Source: Amyelois transitella (taxonomy: Eukaryota > Arthropoda > Insecta > Lepidoptera > Pyralidae). From it: a DNA stretch of 64,000 nt. The translations under genes were made by a program, and so were the position numbers. Shown here piece by piece: positions 46,701 to 59,050 of this stretch (positions are counted from its first letter, which is position 1; every line of letters starts with the position of its first letter). The stretch lies in NCBI RefSeq assembly GCF_032362555.1, contig NC_083511.1:9238001-9302000 (forward strand), written 5' to 3'. The notes beneath the pieces were generated by a model that saw only the letters and a program-made list of their open reading frames with translations, was not told the origin of the DNA and ran no database searches.

Positions 46701-47059
46701 TAAATCTCATTAACGTTAAGAATTTAGGTGAAAATGGATGCGGACAAATTTCGTCTCTTCACTTGTTTCCTTTTAGCTGTTTGTATGGGTAGTGTTAACA
46801 CAAAATAGGGATTTAAAGGCGTGATGTTATTAATGTTATGCATGTATGTACATAATTATGTATGTTATTATGTATGTTAAAGAGACGACTGAAAGTTGTC
46901 ATACAAAGTCTTTTTTTTTAAGGATGGGAAATCATCAAATGACCTCTCCCGCTCTGGGTGGAACGGAAGGGAGTGTCAGACTTTTACTGACTAAAACCCA
47001 CCTCGTTCCTTCAGTTGCCCTTTGCGTTCCGGGGCCACGGTATCTCGTTAGAACTTTCC

Positions 47060-47530
47060 CGCAGCCCCGGCTCAGTTTATCCCGTTTCCCCCCTTGGGGG
47101 TTGACATTTCAAAAATCCCTTCTTAGTGCTCACTTATGTTACTAAAGGAACCTCTGTTCAAAATCTCAGACTCCTATACCGAGCGGTTTCGGCTGTGCGT
47201 TAATAAATCAGTCACCCAATCGCACCCCCTAAATCACGATTGGAGGGTAGTTTGAAAAAACTTATAATGTCAAACATATTTACTTGCCTATGTACGTGTT
47301 CATGCCAAGTTTCAAGTTTATAAACCCAAGGAATAAGATTTTTCATAGAAACGTTTTTACCCCTTTTCCCCCCCTTGGGGGTTGAATTTCCAAAAATCCT
47401 TTCTTAGTGCTCCCCTACATATCCCAAGGAACCTACATTCCAAATTTCAGCTGTCTACGACCAGTAGTTTCGACTGTGCGTTGTCTGTCAGTCAGTCACT
47501 CAGTAACGGAAGAGTTTTATATATATAGAT
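47060..47530 (+). repeat. RTE-like tail repeat, two related copies
   Basis: 'ttccccccttgggggttgac' with 'aaatcccttcttagtgctca' (47080-47140) recurs as 'ttccccccccttgggggttg' with 'aaatcctttcttagtgctcc' (47364-47414). Both run into 'ggaacct...caaa.tctcag' and '.gtttcg.ctgtgcgtt' blocks. Direct repeats of the same tail about 285 bases apart. Confidence 0.65.
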
Positions 47531-47784
47531 ATATATATATATTTTATGGATTGCCAATTTTAAAAAGATTTATGTACAGAGTGTACTGAAATTTTGATTT
47601 AAGTTCAAATTAAACTACAATTAATTACGAGGTTCCTGTGCCAAGCTCGAGCCAGATGTTATCTTAAAAGACTATTATATTTTTATTCGTGTCAGGTTCC
47701 ATTATCGATTCTTATGCCGTCGTCGTTATTAAACCTAAGTATATTCTCTAATACCCTATTCTCTAACCCTCAAAAGTAAAAACA

Positions 47785-48010
47785 GCCACTTGCTAGTGAT
47801 GGAGTAATTGTCAAATGTCCAATCTCGGGTCCCCCTGCAAACCTTTGCACCTGAACTCTGAAGGCGAGTTCAGGCGGGAATCGCTTCAGTTGTAAACCTG
47901 ACTTACCCAAGACCGTGGTCGAAGGCTGATGCTCACTGACTTCTAGAGAGGTGAGGACGAAATCGAGACTTAGGTATGCTGGGAGCATGATAAAACCAGC
48001 GACAGGTAGA
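47785..48010 (+). repeat. Family C-related repeat
   Basis: 'gtccccctgcaaacctttgc', 'acctgaactctgaaggcgag' and 'tgtaaacctgacttacccaa' correspond to blocks of 1-205 and 258-560. Confidence 0.5.
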
Positions 48011-48807
48011 TTTGACAAGCTGTAGTCGCCCTGAGAAATGATATTCGTTTAGTTACAACGTTAATATTTGGTAAGAAGAGATATGAGTCATATTCTTCCA
48101 AAATTCACCTACTTAGGTATTTCTCAAAGCTATTTTCTTATCGTCTTAAACCAGTGATAAGAACACGCAAAAATCTCGGACACCTATTTCACAAATTCTA
48201 ATACTTAGTACCTCTTACTTACCTAATAATTGTTTTTGAAACCCAGTCCCAATGTGACATGCCCTTAGATTTTTTTCTCATGTGGCTGAATTGCGACAGA
48301 ATTCAGACCCATATACCTGTTTACGGTTCTGTTAGCAAGCGAAGATCCCGGTAAGCAATAATTTTAGGTCCAATTCCCTTCGCTGTAAGATCAAAGGATA
48401 TTGGGGATCAATGAAACGTTCTTGGGTCACTGAATTTTAGCGAATGTGGTTATTTATTCGGATAATAATGGACCTATTTCTGTGATGTCGGGTGAGTCGA
48501 TAAACAGACAAAAACACTAGTGATTTGTAAATCCACATAGCTGGTAGGTAAGGTGAGCTGGAAATCGTGCTAATTGTAGGCTTTTAATAAAAGAGCTGAT
48601 ACCTAAATAATGCAATGGGGAAAACTTAACTGCGCTGTGTTCATAAGTAACTTCCTAAGTATCTTGACTATGTTTTGTCTAGCTATAATTATAGGTATAT
48701 TATATTACACCTTAGATGGAGAGTTGCAATTTTTTACTGTAACAATAAATATTTCGCAATTTCGTTCGTTTTTGCATTTCGTTTGGGGAAGGTGATCAAC
48801 AATGAAA
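48010..48807. other. Intergenic, no gene seen
   Basis: AT-rich sequence without splice-bounded exons or recognised repeats. Confidence 0.4.
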
Positions 48808-48900
48808 AGATCAAAATCTATCTCGTAACACAAGTTTCGAACTATCTTCGAGGCTAACTCAATCTGTGTAATTTGTCCCGTATATATATTTATATTAAAA
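48808..48900 (+). repeat. Family B SINE, 3' fragment
   Basis: 'tctcgtaacacaagtttcga', 'tcgaggctaactcaatctgt' and 'gtaatttgtcccgtatatat' match the end of 2041-2290. Confidence 0.7.
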
Positions 48901-49068
48901 AATCTAGGTAAAAACTTACTATATGTTTATATCCTTGTGGGATACCAGTGCTAGATCAATCCATGCTGCTCATGTTGTAAGAGTTTCTTATCATTGATGT
49001 TGCTTGACTAGACCAAACTTAAAAATTAATATATACCAATAATATGTACCAGATACATACCTACATAA

Positions 49069-49225
49069 GGTCACGTCTATATCCCTTGTGGGGAAGACAG
49101 AGCAAGCAGTCTTGAAATACTGACATGCCACGTTCAGTTGTAAGGCTTAATGATAGAATTGCGATTAGAATAGTGACAGGTTGCTAGCTCCTCGCCTAGA
49201 AGAATCCCATGTTTATAAGCCTATG
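49069..49225 (-). repeat. Family A SINE-like repeat, head truncated
   Basis: 'ggtcacgtctatatcccttg', 'tggggaagacagagcaagca' and 'gtgacaggttgctagctcct', ending at 'ataagcctatg'. Confidence 0.7.
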
Positions 49226-50173
49226 TGCAAGGGCACATTGTGATTCCTTCAGAGTAATAAAAAAAATAACTCATGAAATTCGTACTGTCAGCCCAACTGC
49301 CTCCATTACCACGGTACTGCGACGAAACTTCTGTATAATTGCAATAACTTGAAGATAAGCACACGACTCCATTATAACTACGCCTCATAAATAATTGATG
49401 TGCTATCAAAACAGTCCGTCCATAGACATAAAAGCTAGACCCCGCGATCGAGTTTATATAGTACTGCAGAGAAATTTAACCCTTTAGTTTTGGTTTTTAT
49501 GAACAGGACTCACGTTTCTCTGAAGTTAGCTTTGCTTATTCAAAGCGCAGCAAAATATTTCTCAATTGTTCACCGTTTTTATCTCTCCTGCCTTCATCCA
49601 GTTTGATACGTTGACTCAGTGTGTTATGTCATTCGATAAGTGTGGTAATATTTTCTTCATTAACTGAAGTAAGTTACAAATTATTTAAATCTACAAAAAT
49701 TGGTTTTCCCTTTTGCTCTGATGACTTTACAGTAAGAAAAAAAAAACCTTGGATTGCGACACAATATTTTCATACATTTATGTGTATTTATAGTATCTAG
49801 GTAGATTTATATCTGTGGCACCGTCAGTATTCAGGCACGGCCCTTTATTCGTGTTTATTGTGGTAGGTATTTGTTGTACGAATTGACATGTTTCCAATTT
49901 GTTATTAAGACAATTTAATACCTTCATCAATATAAACAGTTTGCCTTTCTGACTGTTTATTTAGGCATCGATAATTAAAACTAGGTAGGTAGGTATATTT
50001 CCTACTACCTACTATATACTATCGATGAGTGTAAGTAAGTAAAAATTCATTTTAGTAACTAGGCAGAATACCTTGTAAAGGTTTATGAAGTATGTAGGTA
50101 ACTAAAACAAGCCCTTTTCTTCTCGGAAAAATTGCATAACGAATTGTTGTCCTTAAAAGTAGGTTCATACTAA
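49226..50173. other. Intergenic, no gene seen
   Basis: AT-rich sequence. Nothing supported. Confidence 0.4.
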
Positions 50174-50217
50174 CATACATATAATCACGTCTTTCCTACT
50201 TACGGGGAAGACAGTTC
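50174..50217 (-). repeat. Family A tail fragment
   Basis: 'acatacatataatcacgtct' and 'acttacggggaagacag' only. Confidence 0.5.
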
Positions 50218-50444
50218 ACTGCCGCCAAGTTCTCTCTTTCATCATTGCGTGTTTCCAGTTACACCGTCTGCCATCTGTGATTCGGGGCCTAGGGTCTGAT
50301 TTCCTAAATTTATATTTTCACTTGTTCGGTCTGCAGCATCTTCAGTTTTAAGTCCGTCCTAGATTGTCCAAGAGTTCTCCCATAGTGGGATTTCGTTAGT
50401 GTTACTTGTCTCGAGAGTACTGGGACAAAATCGTCCCACCGTGA

Positions 50445-50700
50445 CGTGTGGTTCCCGGCACCAATACAAAAAAGAATAGGACCACTCCATCTCTTTCCCG
50501 TGGATGTCGTAAAAGGCGACTAAGGGATAGGCTTACAAACTTGGGATTCTTTTTTAGGCGATGGGCTAGCAACCTGTCACTATTTGAATCTCAATTCTAT
50601 CATTAAGCCAAATAGCTGAACGTGGCCATTCAGTCTTTTCAAGACTGTTGGCTCTGTCTACCCCGCAAGGGATATAGACGTGAACATATGTATGTATGTT
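50445..50700 (+). repeat. Family A SINE-like repeat, full length and best preserved
   Basis: 'gtggttcccggcaccaatac', 'gtcgtaaaaggcgactaagg', 'gcgatgggctagcaacctgt', 'caattctatcattaagccaa', 'gttggctctgtctaccccgc', then 'gatatagacgtgaacatatg'. It is very close to the copy at 45133, so both are recent. Confidence 0.9.
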
Positions 50701-51145
50701 GTCCAACAGTGGGTCGTGGGACAACTCAATGGGACTAAGTGGTATAGAGGGGAGTTATTATAGGGAAACTTTTAACACGTACCTAAATTAATTCCAGTGT
50801 TCATTAACGAAAGAAAATCTTAACTTAATTAATATTATTCTGGCATTTAATTAGTAGGTAGGGCGAAAATAGCCGCGGGAATAATTCGAAGTTTTCTCTC
50901 AATATCTATATAAGTAGGTAATTTAACAACTCTGAATTTCTTTCAGGGAAAATTGCCAGCCAAATTATACGGCACGCAGGGCTTAATAAAACGAGTCTTT
51001 TTATTCACGACTGATCAAAAAGGAGTGTTATGTTTCTTTATTTAATCCATATTAATATAAGATATGAAAAGATAATATTTGTATTTAGAAATATAGACAA
51101 AACATAGGTGGCATATTCTGGATGAACCGTGAAAAAACCAATTTA
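50701..51145. other. Intergenic, no gene seen
   Basis: AT-rich sequence. Nothing supported. Confidence 0.4.
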
Positions 51146-51310
51146 GTTACTTCCTAATATAATGAATGCGGAAATTTGAAGGATGTGTGAGTTTGTTACG
51201 TTTTCACGCAAAACCTACTGAACGGATTTTGATGAACTTACGTAGGTACACGGAAAGAATATAATAGGGTACTTTTTAACCCGAAATTCTAACAGAATGC
51301 CAAGCCCCCG
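51146..51310 (+). repeat. RTE-like repeat fragment
   Basis: 'gtgagtttgttacgttttca', 'cgcaaaacctactgaacgga' and 'ttttgatgaacttacgtag' are blocks of RTE-like tails. Confidence 0.5.
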
Positions 51311-52037
51311 TGACGTATTTAGTTTAAATGATTTTTCATTAAAATTTACGGAGGTGGGGTGGTAGGTAGTAAGCTGATTGGCATGTATCTAACTTCTAAG
51401 GAAATGACGCATGAGGATTGTAAAAAATGTGATTGTACTTTACCAACGTGATTCGAGTTATTTCTTTATCCCAGCTCAGTGCTATAAACGTGTGACCTTC
51501 CGAAAAAAAAGGTAGCATTCAAAAGGTTTCTGAGAGGAAAAAAATTCGGGCGTTTTATAGTCGCTTCTTGATCTCGGCCCTACAAAACATACCTACTTAT
51601 TTAGTTGGCACACCCTTTCTTGAGCACAAGTGAAAAGCTCGTATAAATTTTACGAGTGCATATATTTCACAGATATTATTCGATGTTGAACCTTTGATTG
51701 AAAGTGGAAAAGAATCATTGTGCATAGTATAGATACTAACTAGCTGTGAATAAAACTGTTACTTTGTGCATTATTCATTGAAATAAGTATAGGAAACTAC
51801 TTTAGGTTATTAGGTTTCTTTCTGCTTTAATTCTGCACAACTTGGTTTATACCTAAAAATCTTGAGGGGCATAACAGGGAAGTTTTTATCTTCAAATTTG
51901 TTATAAGTAGCTTTTGCTCTCGACTTCGTTCGCTTTTGAAAATCGAACGTGGTTATAAAATGTAATTTTCTTCTTTGTAGGTAGATACTTTTTATATTTA
52001 AGTTTGTGAAATTTTTAGATTGGTTGGGAAGATAATT

Positions 52038-52200
52038 GGCAAAAGATAGATAGATAAACTCTTTATTGCACCGTTAGAAAAAGAAAAACAGAAAAAAAGG
52101 GTTATGAGGTACAAACGCGGACTTATCGCTAAAGCAATCTCTTCCACTCAACCTTAGGGTGGGAGGAAACTAAAGAATAGAAAGGCGATTGGCGCAGTAC
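52038..52200 (-). repeat. 3' end of a CR1-type LINE
   Basis: 'agatagatagataaactctt' and 'tattgcaccgtta' at one end, with 'cgcggacttatcgctaaagc' and 'aatctcttccactcaacct' further in. In minus orientation this is a LINE 3' UTR ending in a TATC-type tail. No RT coding is left. Confidence 0.55.
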
Positions 52201-54119
52201 CTACGTATAAAATAAAATACAAAGCATAAATTTACCTAAACTTAATACAAACATAATATAAAAACATACTACATTGAAATAAACCTACATAAATAAATAT
52301 TTATCTTTTCAAATTAAATACATAATTAAGGCATAAAGAGCAAATAATATAAACAAAAATAAAAGAAGCTTTCGTCTAATATATTATCCTAAAATAATAC
52401 TATGTATATATAATCGGTCAATCATACAAGTGAATCAAGCGGAAATTGAAATGAATAGTATTTTATCATGGGATGGATATTTTATTTTATATCATATACC
52501 CGCATGAATGGCAGCCTATTTGAGTAAATGTTTGTTTATTCAGAAGGGTGTTAAATAGGTGTGAGATATTTTAAGATCAAACAAAACATCTACTCAAACA
52601 GAGATTGGTGTTAATTACACGAATCCGTATGTTATTTATAGAATTGTTCACGTTTTATCCATTATTATATATAGGTATATTTTTTATCATTTTAATTTGG
52701 TAGGTATTGCATAGGTGTGATGAGTAAAGTTAATATGTCTTTGTGTATAGTATAAAAAACTGCGTCAGCAAAAATCAGGACGTAATAAACTTCATAGTTG
52801 GTGAAAGGGTTCAATAAAGTTTTAATGATATAGTGTAATCCTTTTTTAAACGCTTTAAGTAAGTGTGAGAAGCCTTTATAATAATTATGATCAAATTAGA
52901 CAACAGGTTTTTTAAAATCGCACGAGGAAATTGTTTAACGGTTATTTTTTTTTAAATAAATATAAGGATTAATAAAAAAGACAAATTTTTAACTAAATTT
53001 ATTCCCAAAAACTATTGTTTTAGAAACCCTACAATAATGATAAAGTCCAGGTCCAACACTGTTTTTCGTCACATAAATATATATGAATATCTAAATAAAA
53101 TACATTAAAACCATTCAATATCTTACACGACAATAGGGCAGAATGGTAGGCTGCAAATAAATATTCAACTAACATTCAACTAAGAATTTTAATAAATACC
53201 TACATTAAACATTTCATTGTTTGTAACTCCAGCAAATTGTCTTCTTATTTTACCTATCGCTTAAAAATTATTTAATTTATTATGTGTTTTCTTTATTTGT
53301 GATATTTAAAAAAAAAGTAATATTCTGTTCAATTATCCAACTGATTTATACTGGTCTGGTATCAGAGGAAAAATAACAAAAATAATGATTACTTTAATTT
53401 TTCTCGATTATCGTTCAAGGGATTATGGGTTTCTTGTTTAGAATAACCATCGGTTAGTATTATGCCACTATTACAAATCTTTACTGCATCAAACAAAAGT
53501 AATCGTGGCGTTATTTATTTCACAAGGAGATCTCTGTTTACTGTCTTCAGGAATAAAATGTTGCGCTAACAGAAAACTGTTTTCTTTAAATAACTCTAGT
53601 ACTGCCGGGTTACAATTCGGGAATACGCAACTAAAACTATTTAAATTTAAAAAGTACTTAACAGTTTGCTGTAGTGACATACACTGTTTCAATTACCTAC
53701 CTGGAACAATTACATATATATTTTTTAATGTTGCATGAAGTTTTTATTACAATATACATTATCTCAGTTATTTGTATCTTTGAATGATTAAGAGATCAAT
53801 GTATTTCGATCATGGAGAATTCTATAAACATGGCACATGCGTTTATTTTACTTGGCAACAGAATCAATGGTTTGATGTTACGATTACGGCTAGTATCTAT
53901 TTGAAATTCTACCAAAGTTCGTACTTCATATTCGTCGTATCATACAGCACATAATGAAGCGTATTTTTATCTAGAACTAATTACATTTTATGTTCGATTA
54001 CCGATATCAATAGTCTGATAACTTGCTAGTGGTTGTTAGAAAGAAAAAGTCAGATATAAAATTCAGCTGGCCAAAAAGCTTTTATGAGAAAAAATTCGTA
54101 AGCTCTCTTAAGTATGTTG
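52201..54119. other. Intergenic, very AT-rich
   Basis: Long AT-rich stretch. The short open frames at 53489-53738 on both strands have no domain and no exon signals. No repeat family recognised. Confidence 0.45.
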
Positions 54120-54215
54120 ATGTTTAGTGAAGAGTTAGTTACCCATAACACGTCTCGAACTTACTTCAGGGCTAGCTCAATATGTGTTATTGCGCCGTAT
54201 ATATTTATACTTAGC
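54120..54215 (+). repeat. Family B SINE, 3' fragment
   Basis: 'ataacacgtctcgaacttac', 'ttcagggctagctcaatatg' and 'cgccgtatatatttata'. Diverged. Confidence 0.55.
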
Positions 54216-54345
54216 GAGGATCGAGCAAGATGTAAGTTGTTATCTCTGCCTGCTTCTTCTGGAATACTCGAAGGTACCTAACGCTTAAATTCACAAAATA
54301 TTAATGTAGATATTTTTTGTTAATTTTTATTTTTGAAGAACTGTT

Positions 54346-54450
54346 GGTGGGTACTGCCCCCGTAGAGTAGCACGCGCAACGCCGTTTTTATAGCACGAAA
54401 AACCAACGCTATCGCGCGATCAAAACGCCGTCGTCATGCTATAGGGTTGA
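54346..54450. repeat. Third copy of the GC-rich hairpin repeat
   Basis: 'gtgggtactgcccccgtaga', 'gtagcacgcgcaacgccgtt', then 'gctatcgcgcgatcaaaacg' and 'ccgtcgtcatgctatagggt'. Two opposed half-copies form a hairpin. Confidence 0.55.
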
Positions 54451-55996
54451 TTACTCATTTAATTATTAGTTTAACATCATTTTCCTGCTACACGTCTTGA
54501 TTATCAACAGCAATGATGAAAAACAAACAATAGCATGTTATCAGTGATTGATCTCAGCATTTTCTCAGTCACTTGCATTGTTTTCTGATGAGGAAGTCAA
54601 CTACGCCATTCTAGAAATGTTTAGGCAGGAAGATGTTTTTTTATGGAAGTTTTGCTTAAAATTGACCTGACACAGTAGCACAAATCCAGAAAAACTAAGC
54701 CCATGAAAGTTTTATAAGGAATTGTAATACAGTGGACAAGCCTATATAGTAATATTACCTAATGATATGGCTGCGATCGTAAATTCGACTTTGCAGATAC
54801 ATCCCAGATACTTTAAACAAGCGTATAAATAATATAATAGACGCTAAATGCTAAGAGTATTTAGAAACTGTTAAAATGTATCGACGTCAACTTTTACAGT
54901 CGAAACTTTGCCCGAAATATTTCCCTTCGCAGCTGAAACTTCGAACGTCTACTCGAACTCATGATTGAGTCCTTAACTTGTTATATGAAAGTTTTCCTCC
55001 AGTTACTAAATTTCCACGGGGACATATTGACTTTCCGAAACAGTATTTATTTAATAATCCTAATTATTTATTTAAGGTACATTTCATTCGCGCTCGTTTT
55101 CATCATACTAACAAGATTTTGAAATCCATATTGGTCTTAAATCTATGACTAGTAGAGTAGTAACAAATGCATCGATCACAACTCATCACTGGTATCGGTG
55201 TACCCAGAATTTTATTTCATTACAGATGTAACAATTAAAATATTTTTCATTTATAAAATAAGTGTAATCTGAAGCAACAAGACGACCTAACTTGGATCGA
55301 AACAAACTCAATCGACTCCTTCAGACTTACAATAATGTTTTGGCATAAGTAAATATTCATATAAAAAAGATGGCCCACAGTAAGTTTTTCATAATAAACT
55401 ATGAAATAATTTATATATTTAAAAAGAATTATAAAATAAGTTGAATATATGTTAGAAATAGTAAATAATTCACAGTACACGAAATTATCCTAATAGGGGA
55501 TCATCAACTACACTAGTTATTTTATACTTTTTACATTTATCTACCTATTTGTTACATGGTTATAATTAAGGTTTCATTATCTACATAATTATAATGAACA
55601 ATAACTTCTAGTTTTCAGAAAATACAGTAGTAATAGAATTTTTCAAAATTTTAACCAATTTTTATTATCATTTTAGGTATTTTATACTTTGAACTAATTC
55701 AAGGTCGAAGGAAATATTACATTTCAAGCTTTGCCTAAAACGTTCTCATTATACGCAAATATTGCGAAAAGTACTTACGTAGCATACACACGAGATACGT
55801 AGAGATCGTACTTATTTACTGCACTATATAATAGTAATAAATCTTCAGAGGTGAGATACTCAATAGTGTTTGATGATAAAATTTCGATTATGCGCTTCAA
55901 AAATCTATTTTCAAATTTATTGCCCTCCACTGTCGAAGCGCCACATCGCAGTCGGTGCTACAGCTGATTCATATCACATGCGATCTCACCCGATGC
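54451..55996. other. Intergenic and probable 3' UTR of the KCTD-like gene at its right end
   Basis: AT-rich, without exons. Complementary poly(A) signals occur near 55917 ('atttattg', weak) and 55211. The 3' end of the KCTD-like transcript is not fixed. Confidence 0.35.
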
Positions 55997-56695
55997 CTAA
56001 TCGCGTACGAAAACAAATTCGTTGTAGTGGTTCCAGCGGTTCTCCTCTGTGTCCACTCCGGGCTTCAACTCTGCTGCACCTGCAGTGCCACTGCCACAGC
56101 TGGCAGACAATTTAAAACCGTTTTCTTGCAACATGTCAAACGCTTGCTCTATGAAGGAATGCTTCAGGAAGAACCGGGATGTGTAGCGGTCAGCGAGACC
56201 ATGATCAGGATCTCTCGACTCGTTGAGGGTTTCGCCGAAAACATCGCGACACAATGTCACCTTCCCGCACACTAAAATTCGCGACAACTTGCGGAACTTC
56301 ACGTCAGCAAGCCCATCTCGTCCAAAAGCGAAGCTGCCTCTGTATCCGACGGTGATGCAGCCACGTTCCCGGTTTGGAGGTCGCGGGTCTGAATCCCGAA
56401 CGGCATTCTCGAGGCCAACCAGTCTGTAGTGTTTGGCTTCTCGTGCTAAACGTTTGTGTTCTCGGAAGCATTCCGGCAGTACTAAACCACCGTCTCGGAG
56501 ATAATCCAAGACATATCGAAAAAGAACTCCGTCGCGGTCAAAAAAGATGCGCCCGCGAGCGTCGCGCGGATGGTCTGGATCCCGAAGCGCAGCGGCGGGA
56601 AGCGATTCGGGTTCGCGGAGTAGCGTGTCACGCGTGGTAGCGTAGTGCACGCCGCCTACGTTGAGCTCGAGGACTTCGGGCGGTGCGTCCGCCAT
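55997..56695 (-). CDS. KCTD12-like: KCTD8/12/16-type BTB/POZ protein, single coding exon
   Basis: 232 residues from ATG at 56695 (MADAPPEVLELNVGG). The T1/BTB tetramerisation domain spans about residues 8-100 (LELNVGG, GRIFFDRDGVLFRYVLDYLRD, REHKRLAREAKHYRL). After a linker comes the H1-type domain at about 113-232: GCITVGYRGSFAF, FRKLSRILVCGK, VFGETLNESRDPD, RYTSRFFLKHSFIEQAFDML and the ending NEFVFVRD. Vertebrate KCTD8, 12 and 16 carry both domains and bind GABA-B receptor tails and G-beta-gamma, shaping signal kinetics. An equivalent neuronal role in insects is inference. The upstream in-frame stretch to 56758 has no ATG, so 56695 is the start. GC-rich exon in AT-rich surroundings. Confidence 0.9.
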   Translation of the reverse strand: MADAPPEVLELNVGGVHYATTRDTLLREPESLPAAALRDPDHPRDARGRIFFDRDGVLFRYVLDYLRDGGLVLPECFREHKRLAREAKHYRLVGLENAVRDSDPRPPNRERGCITVGYRGSFAFGRDGLADVKFRKLSRILVCGKVTLCRDVFGETLNESRDPDHGLADRYTSRFFLKHSFIEQAFDMLQENGFKLSASCGSGTAGAAELKPGVDTEENRWNHYNEFVFVRD

Positions 56696-56697
56696 GG

Positions 56698-56762
56698 CTG
56701 GAGGCTGAGGGCGCAATGAGTCGGCGGCTGCGCTCTCCTCGCTCCCTCCCTGACCCACTTAC
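56698..56762 (-). other. Candidate 65-nt intron in the KCTD-like 5' UTR
   Basis: A consensus donor 'cg|gtaagtggg' (56762) and an acceptor 'cagcctccag' ending at 56698, two bases before the start codon, enclose 65 nt. Either a tiny 5' UTR intron, or the donor or acceptor of a larger one. Confidence 0.4.
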
Positions 56763-57000
56763 CGCGCGTCTCAGCGCCGCCGCGCGAGCCCATCAATAAC
56801 GCACGCCCGGGTTACTGACTTGAACGTAATTATTTCCTACCCTTTCGAGCGAAAACTCCTCCGTAAAAGCCTTCAAGGTCGACATCTATTGTTAGCTAAC
56901 AGATGGCATATTACTCGTCGATATCCCAGAATGCCCTAATATTTGAGCGGTTTACTTAGTATGAAGTAAATTGCTTCTCAAAAATTATGGCCACATGCCC
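56763..57000 (-). promoter_or_regulatory. Probable 5' UTR/promoter of the KCTD-like gene
   Basis: GC-rich just upstream of the coding exon ('ctcagcgccgccgcgcgagc' on the plus strand), then falling to AT-rich by about 56900. Location only; no TATA seen. Confidence 0.3.
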
Positions 57001-58872
57001 GAACATGTGGAGCGAGCATTATATGTAAAATGATTTTCTGATGGTCACTCTGCCAAATTTTTTGTAAAAGTTGATAAGAAAATATTTGGCGAACTATTTG
57101 CTTAACATAGAGTTTACAAAATAAAACTTCTGAAACTACTTTGTAAGTAATACAAACATTAATGCATTTCAAACAGAGTTTGTGCAATTTAGAATTAATG
57201 TAACGCTTGCCAAGGTTACTGCGAATGTTTCAAGCGGAACTTTTAATGGCACCTTCGAGCCCCATATAATTTCTTCGGGCTCATAAAAAGCTGGGATTCA
57301 TTACACCTGTGCGATAAATTGGGTTTCGCGGTGAATATTATGACAACTTGGGGCGCGAGTGTTTACAGATTAATTACATAATATTGGATAATTGCGTGCA
57401 GTAAAGATAATAATAAGGTCATAATATACCTACCTAAAGAAATGGGATGAATTTGAATGACGGCGACTAAATGTAATCTTCATTCAAATAAGTTCACAGT
57501 TGCACTATAATTAAGTAGTTGACACTCATTAGAAGTCAGGCGGACCCCGGGCCCAAAAACACTTCTGTGGAGGGTGCAACCGGGAGCACGCGATGAGAGA
57601 CTCATTAGAAGTCAGACAACGCACTTTCATCATCAATCAAAACATATGTAACAGGTCTCTTGCAAAAACTTTACACGTTTTATTTTCACATGGTTTTTTT
57701 TTTCATAAATGTTATGGTCATAAACAACTCGAGTGTTTCATCCTTCAGGCTGACGTCGGCTAGGGCTAGGTGATTTATTATATTGGATTTTCGGAACGGA
57801 AATACCGCTCATTTTGGCTGTTACCTAGTTCTAAGATGGGTGAAATTCCTCTTTTAGGTGGGACCAAGAAACTAGCTTGGTGTAATTACTAACATCGACC
57901 TCCCCTGTATCTGATGATCGAGACAAATAAGAGAACGATTCTGACAAAGTAATACCGAATGTTAACTCAATTCATTTATTCATAACAGCAAAAATATGCT
58001 TTTAAGGAAATATGTTGGGAGTTGATGTAATAATCGCGGTGGCTGGTAAAACATTTTGCTGGAAGTTTACGACAATTTTACGTTGTCTTAAAAATTTTAA
58101 ATTAAGGAGCAATTTGGCGTCGTGCAATGAATTTGCTTGGTACGTTGAATTTTCATAAACGAAATGGCTTATTTTGGAAATAGGAGTGGAAAATCTATGG
58201 ATAACGCATCGTACTGATATGTCAATAGTGAAATCGCATCATGCTATATATAGCTATACTTGAATTCACGATGATACAGTTACGAGAAGTAATTAATTGA
58301 TGATGCTGACTTATGAAAAGCCTAAAATATCTGCATTTGCACGAAAAGTGTTCGTTATAGTCAAGTCTGAAACTTTTTGGGTCGTAAAACCCAAAGCCCC
58401 TTACTAAGGGTTTGAGCGCGTCCCTTTGGAGAATTACGCAGATTATGAACCATTTTATATTGTACTAACTCATGGCTATTCTTTTTTGTGACCAAAAGAT
58501 CAGGAAACTTTCGTTCTTTTTTAAAATGTTGGTAAAATCATTAGGAAGAATTCAAATAATTTCATAACCTATTTTAAATTAATTTCGTTTTAAAGTTTCA
58601 CCAAAATACTAATTGAATAGAAATAATTTAGGTAGCGATTAATATACAATAGAAAGCGAGGCATCCAGTAATTTGAACTAGCCTCTCTGGAAATATATGG
58701 GAGAGGATATTTATGTTTCGCATTTGTTAGCTGTGGGACCGGTATGTACACAAATGAAACTTACTGAATAATAAACTCGAGGGAGGAAGTTGAAACGCAT
58801 TCACTGTTTCATCAAATCACGAGAGAAAGCAATTCACAACTGTGAATGACACGAACAATAACAACGTATTAC
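57000..58872. other. Intergenic, no gene seen
   Basis: 57215-57370 is compositionally even and repeat-free ('gcaccttcgagccccatata') and may be regulatory. 57536-57600 has 'agaagtcaggcggaccccgg' and 'ggagggtgcaaccgggagca', similar to minus-strand-type text at 5575-5640, so a small dispersed repeat. Confidence 0.35.
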
Positions 58873-59050
58873 ATACATGATCAATCTTTGTCTATCACGG
58901 GGTAGAAAGAGCCAACAAAGAAAGACCACGTTTGGTCACAAAAAGAAAGACCACGTTCAGCTGGATGGTTTAATGATGGGATTGAGGTGATATTTAGATG
59001 ACATAGGTTGTTGGTTTAGCTCATCGCCTGCCAAATGGAAGAATCGAAAT
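58873..59050 (-). repeat. Family A SINE-like repeat, old and diverged
   Basis: 'ctatcacggggtagaaagag' and 'ccaac' at the tail side, 'ccacgttcagctggatggtt', then 'gctcatcgcctgccaaatgg'. A duplicated 'aaagaccacgtt' lies inside. Confidence 0.6.

Noticed and set aside
46846..47145. 99-codon plus frame
   Set aside because: Runs through an RTE-like repeat tail; no protein family recognised.
55955..56275. Plus-strand frame over the KCTD-like exon
   Set aside because: Antisense shadow of the BTB/H1 protein.
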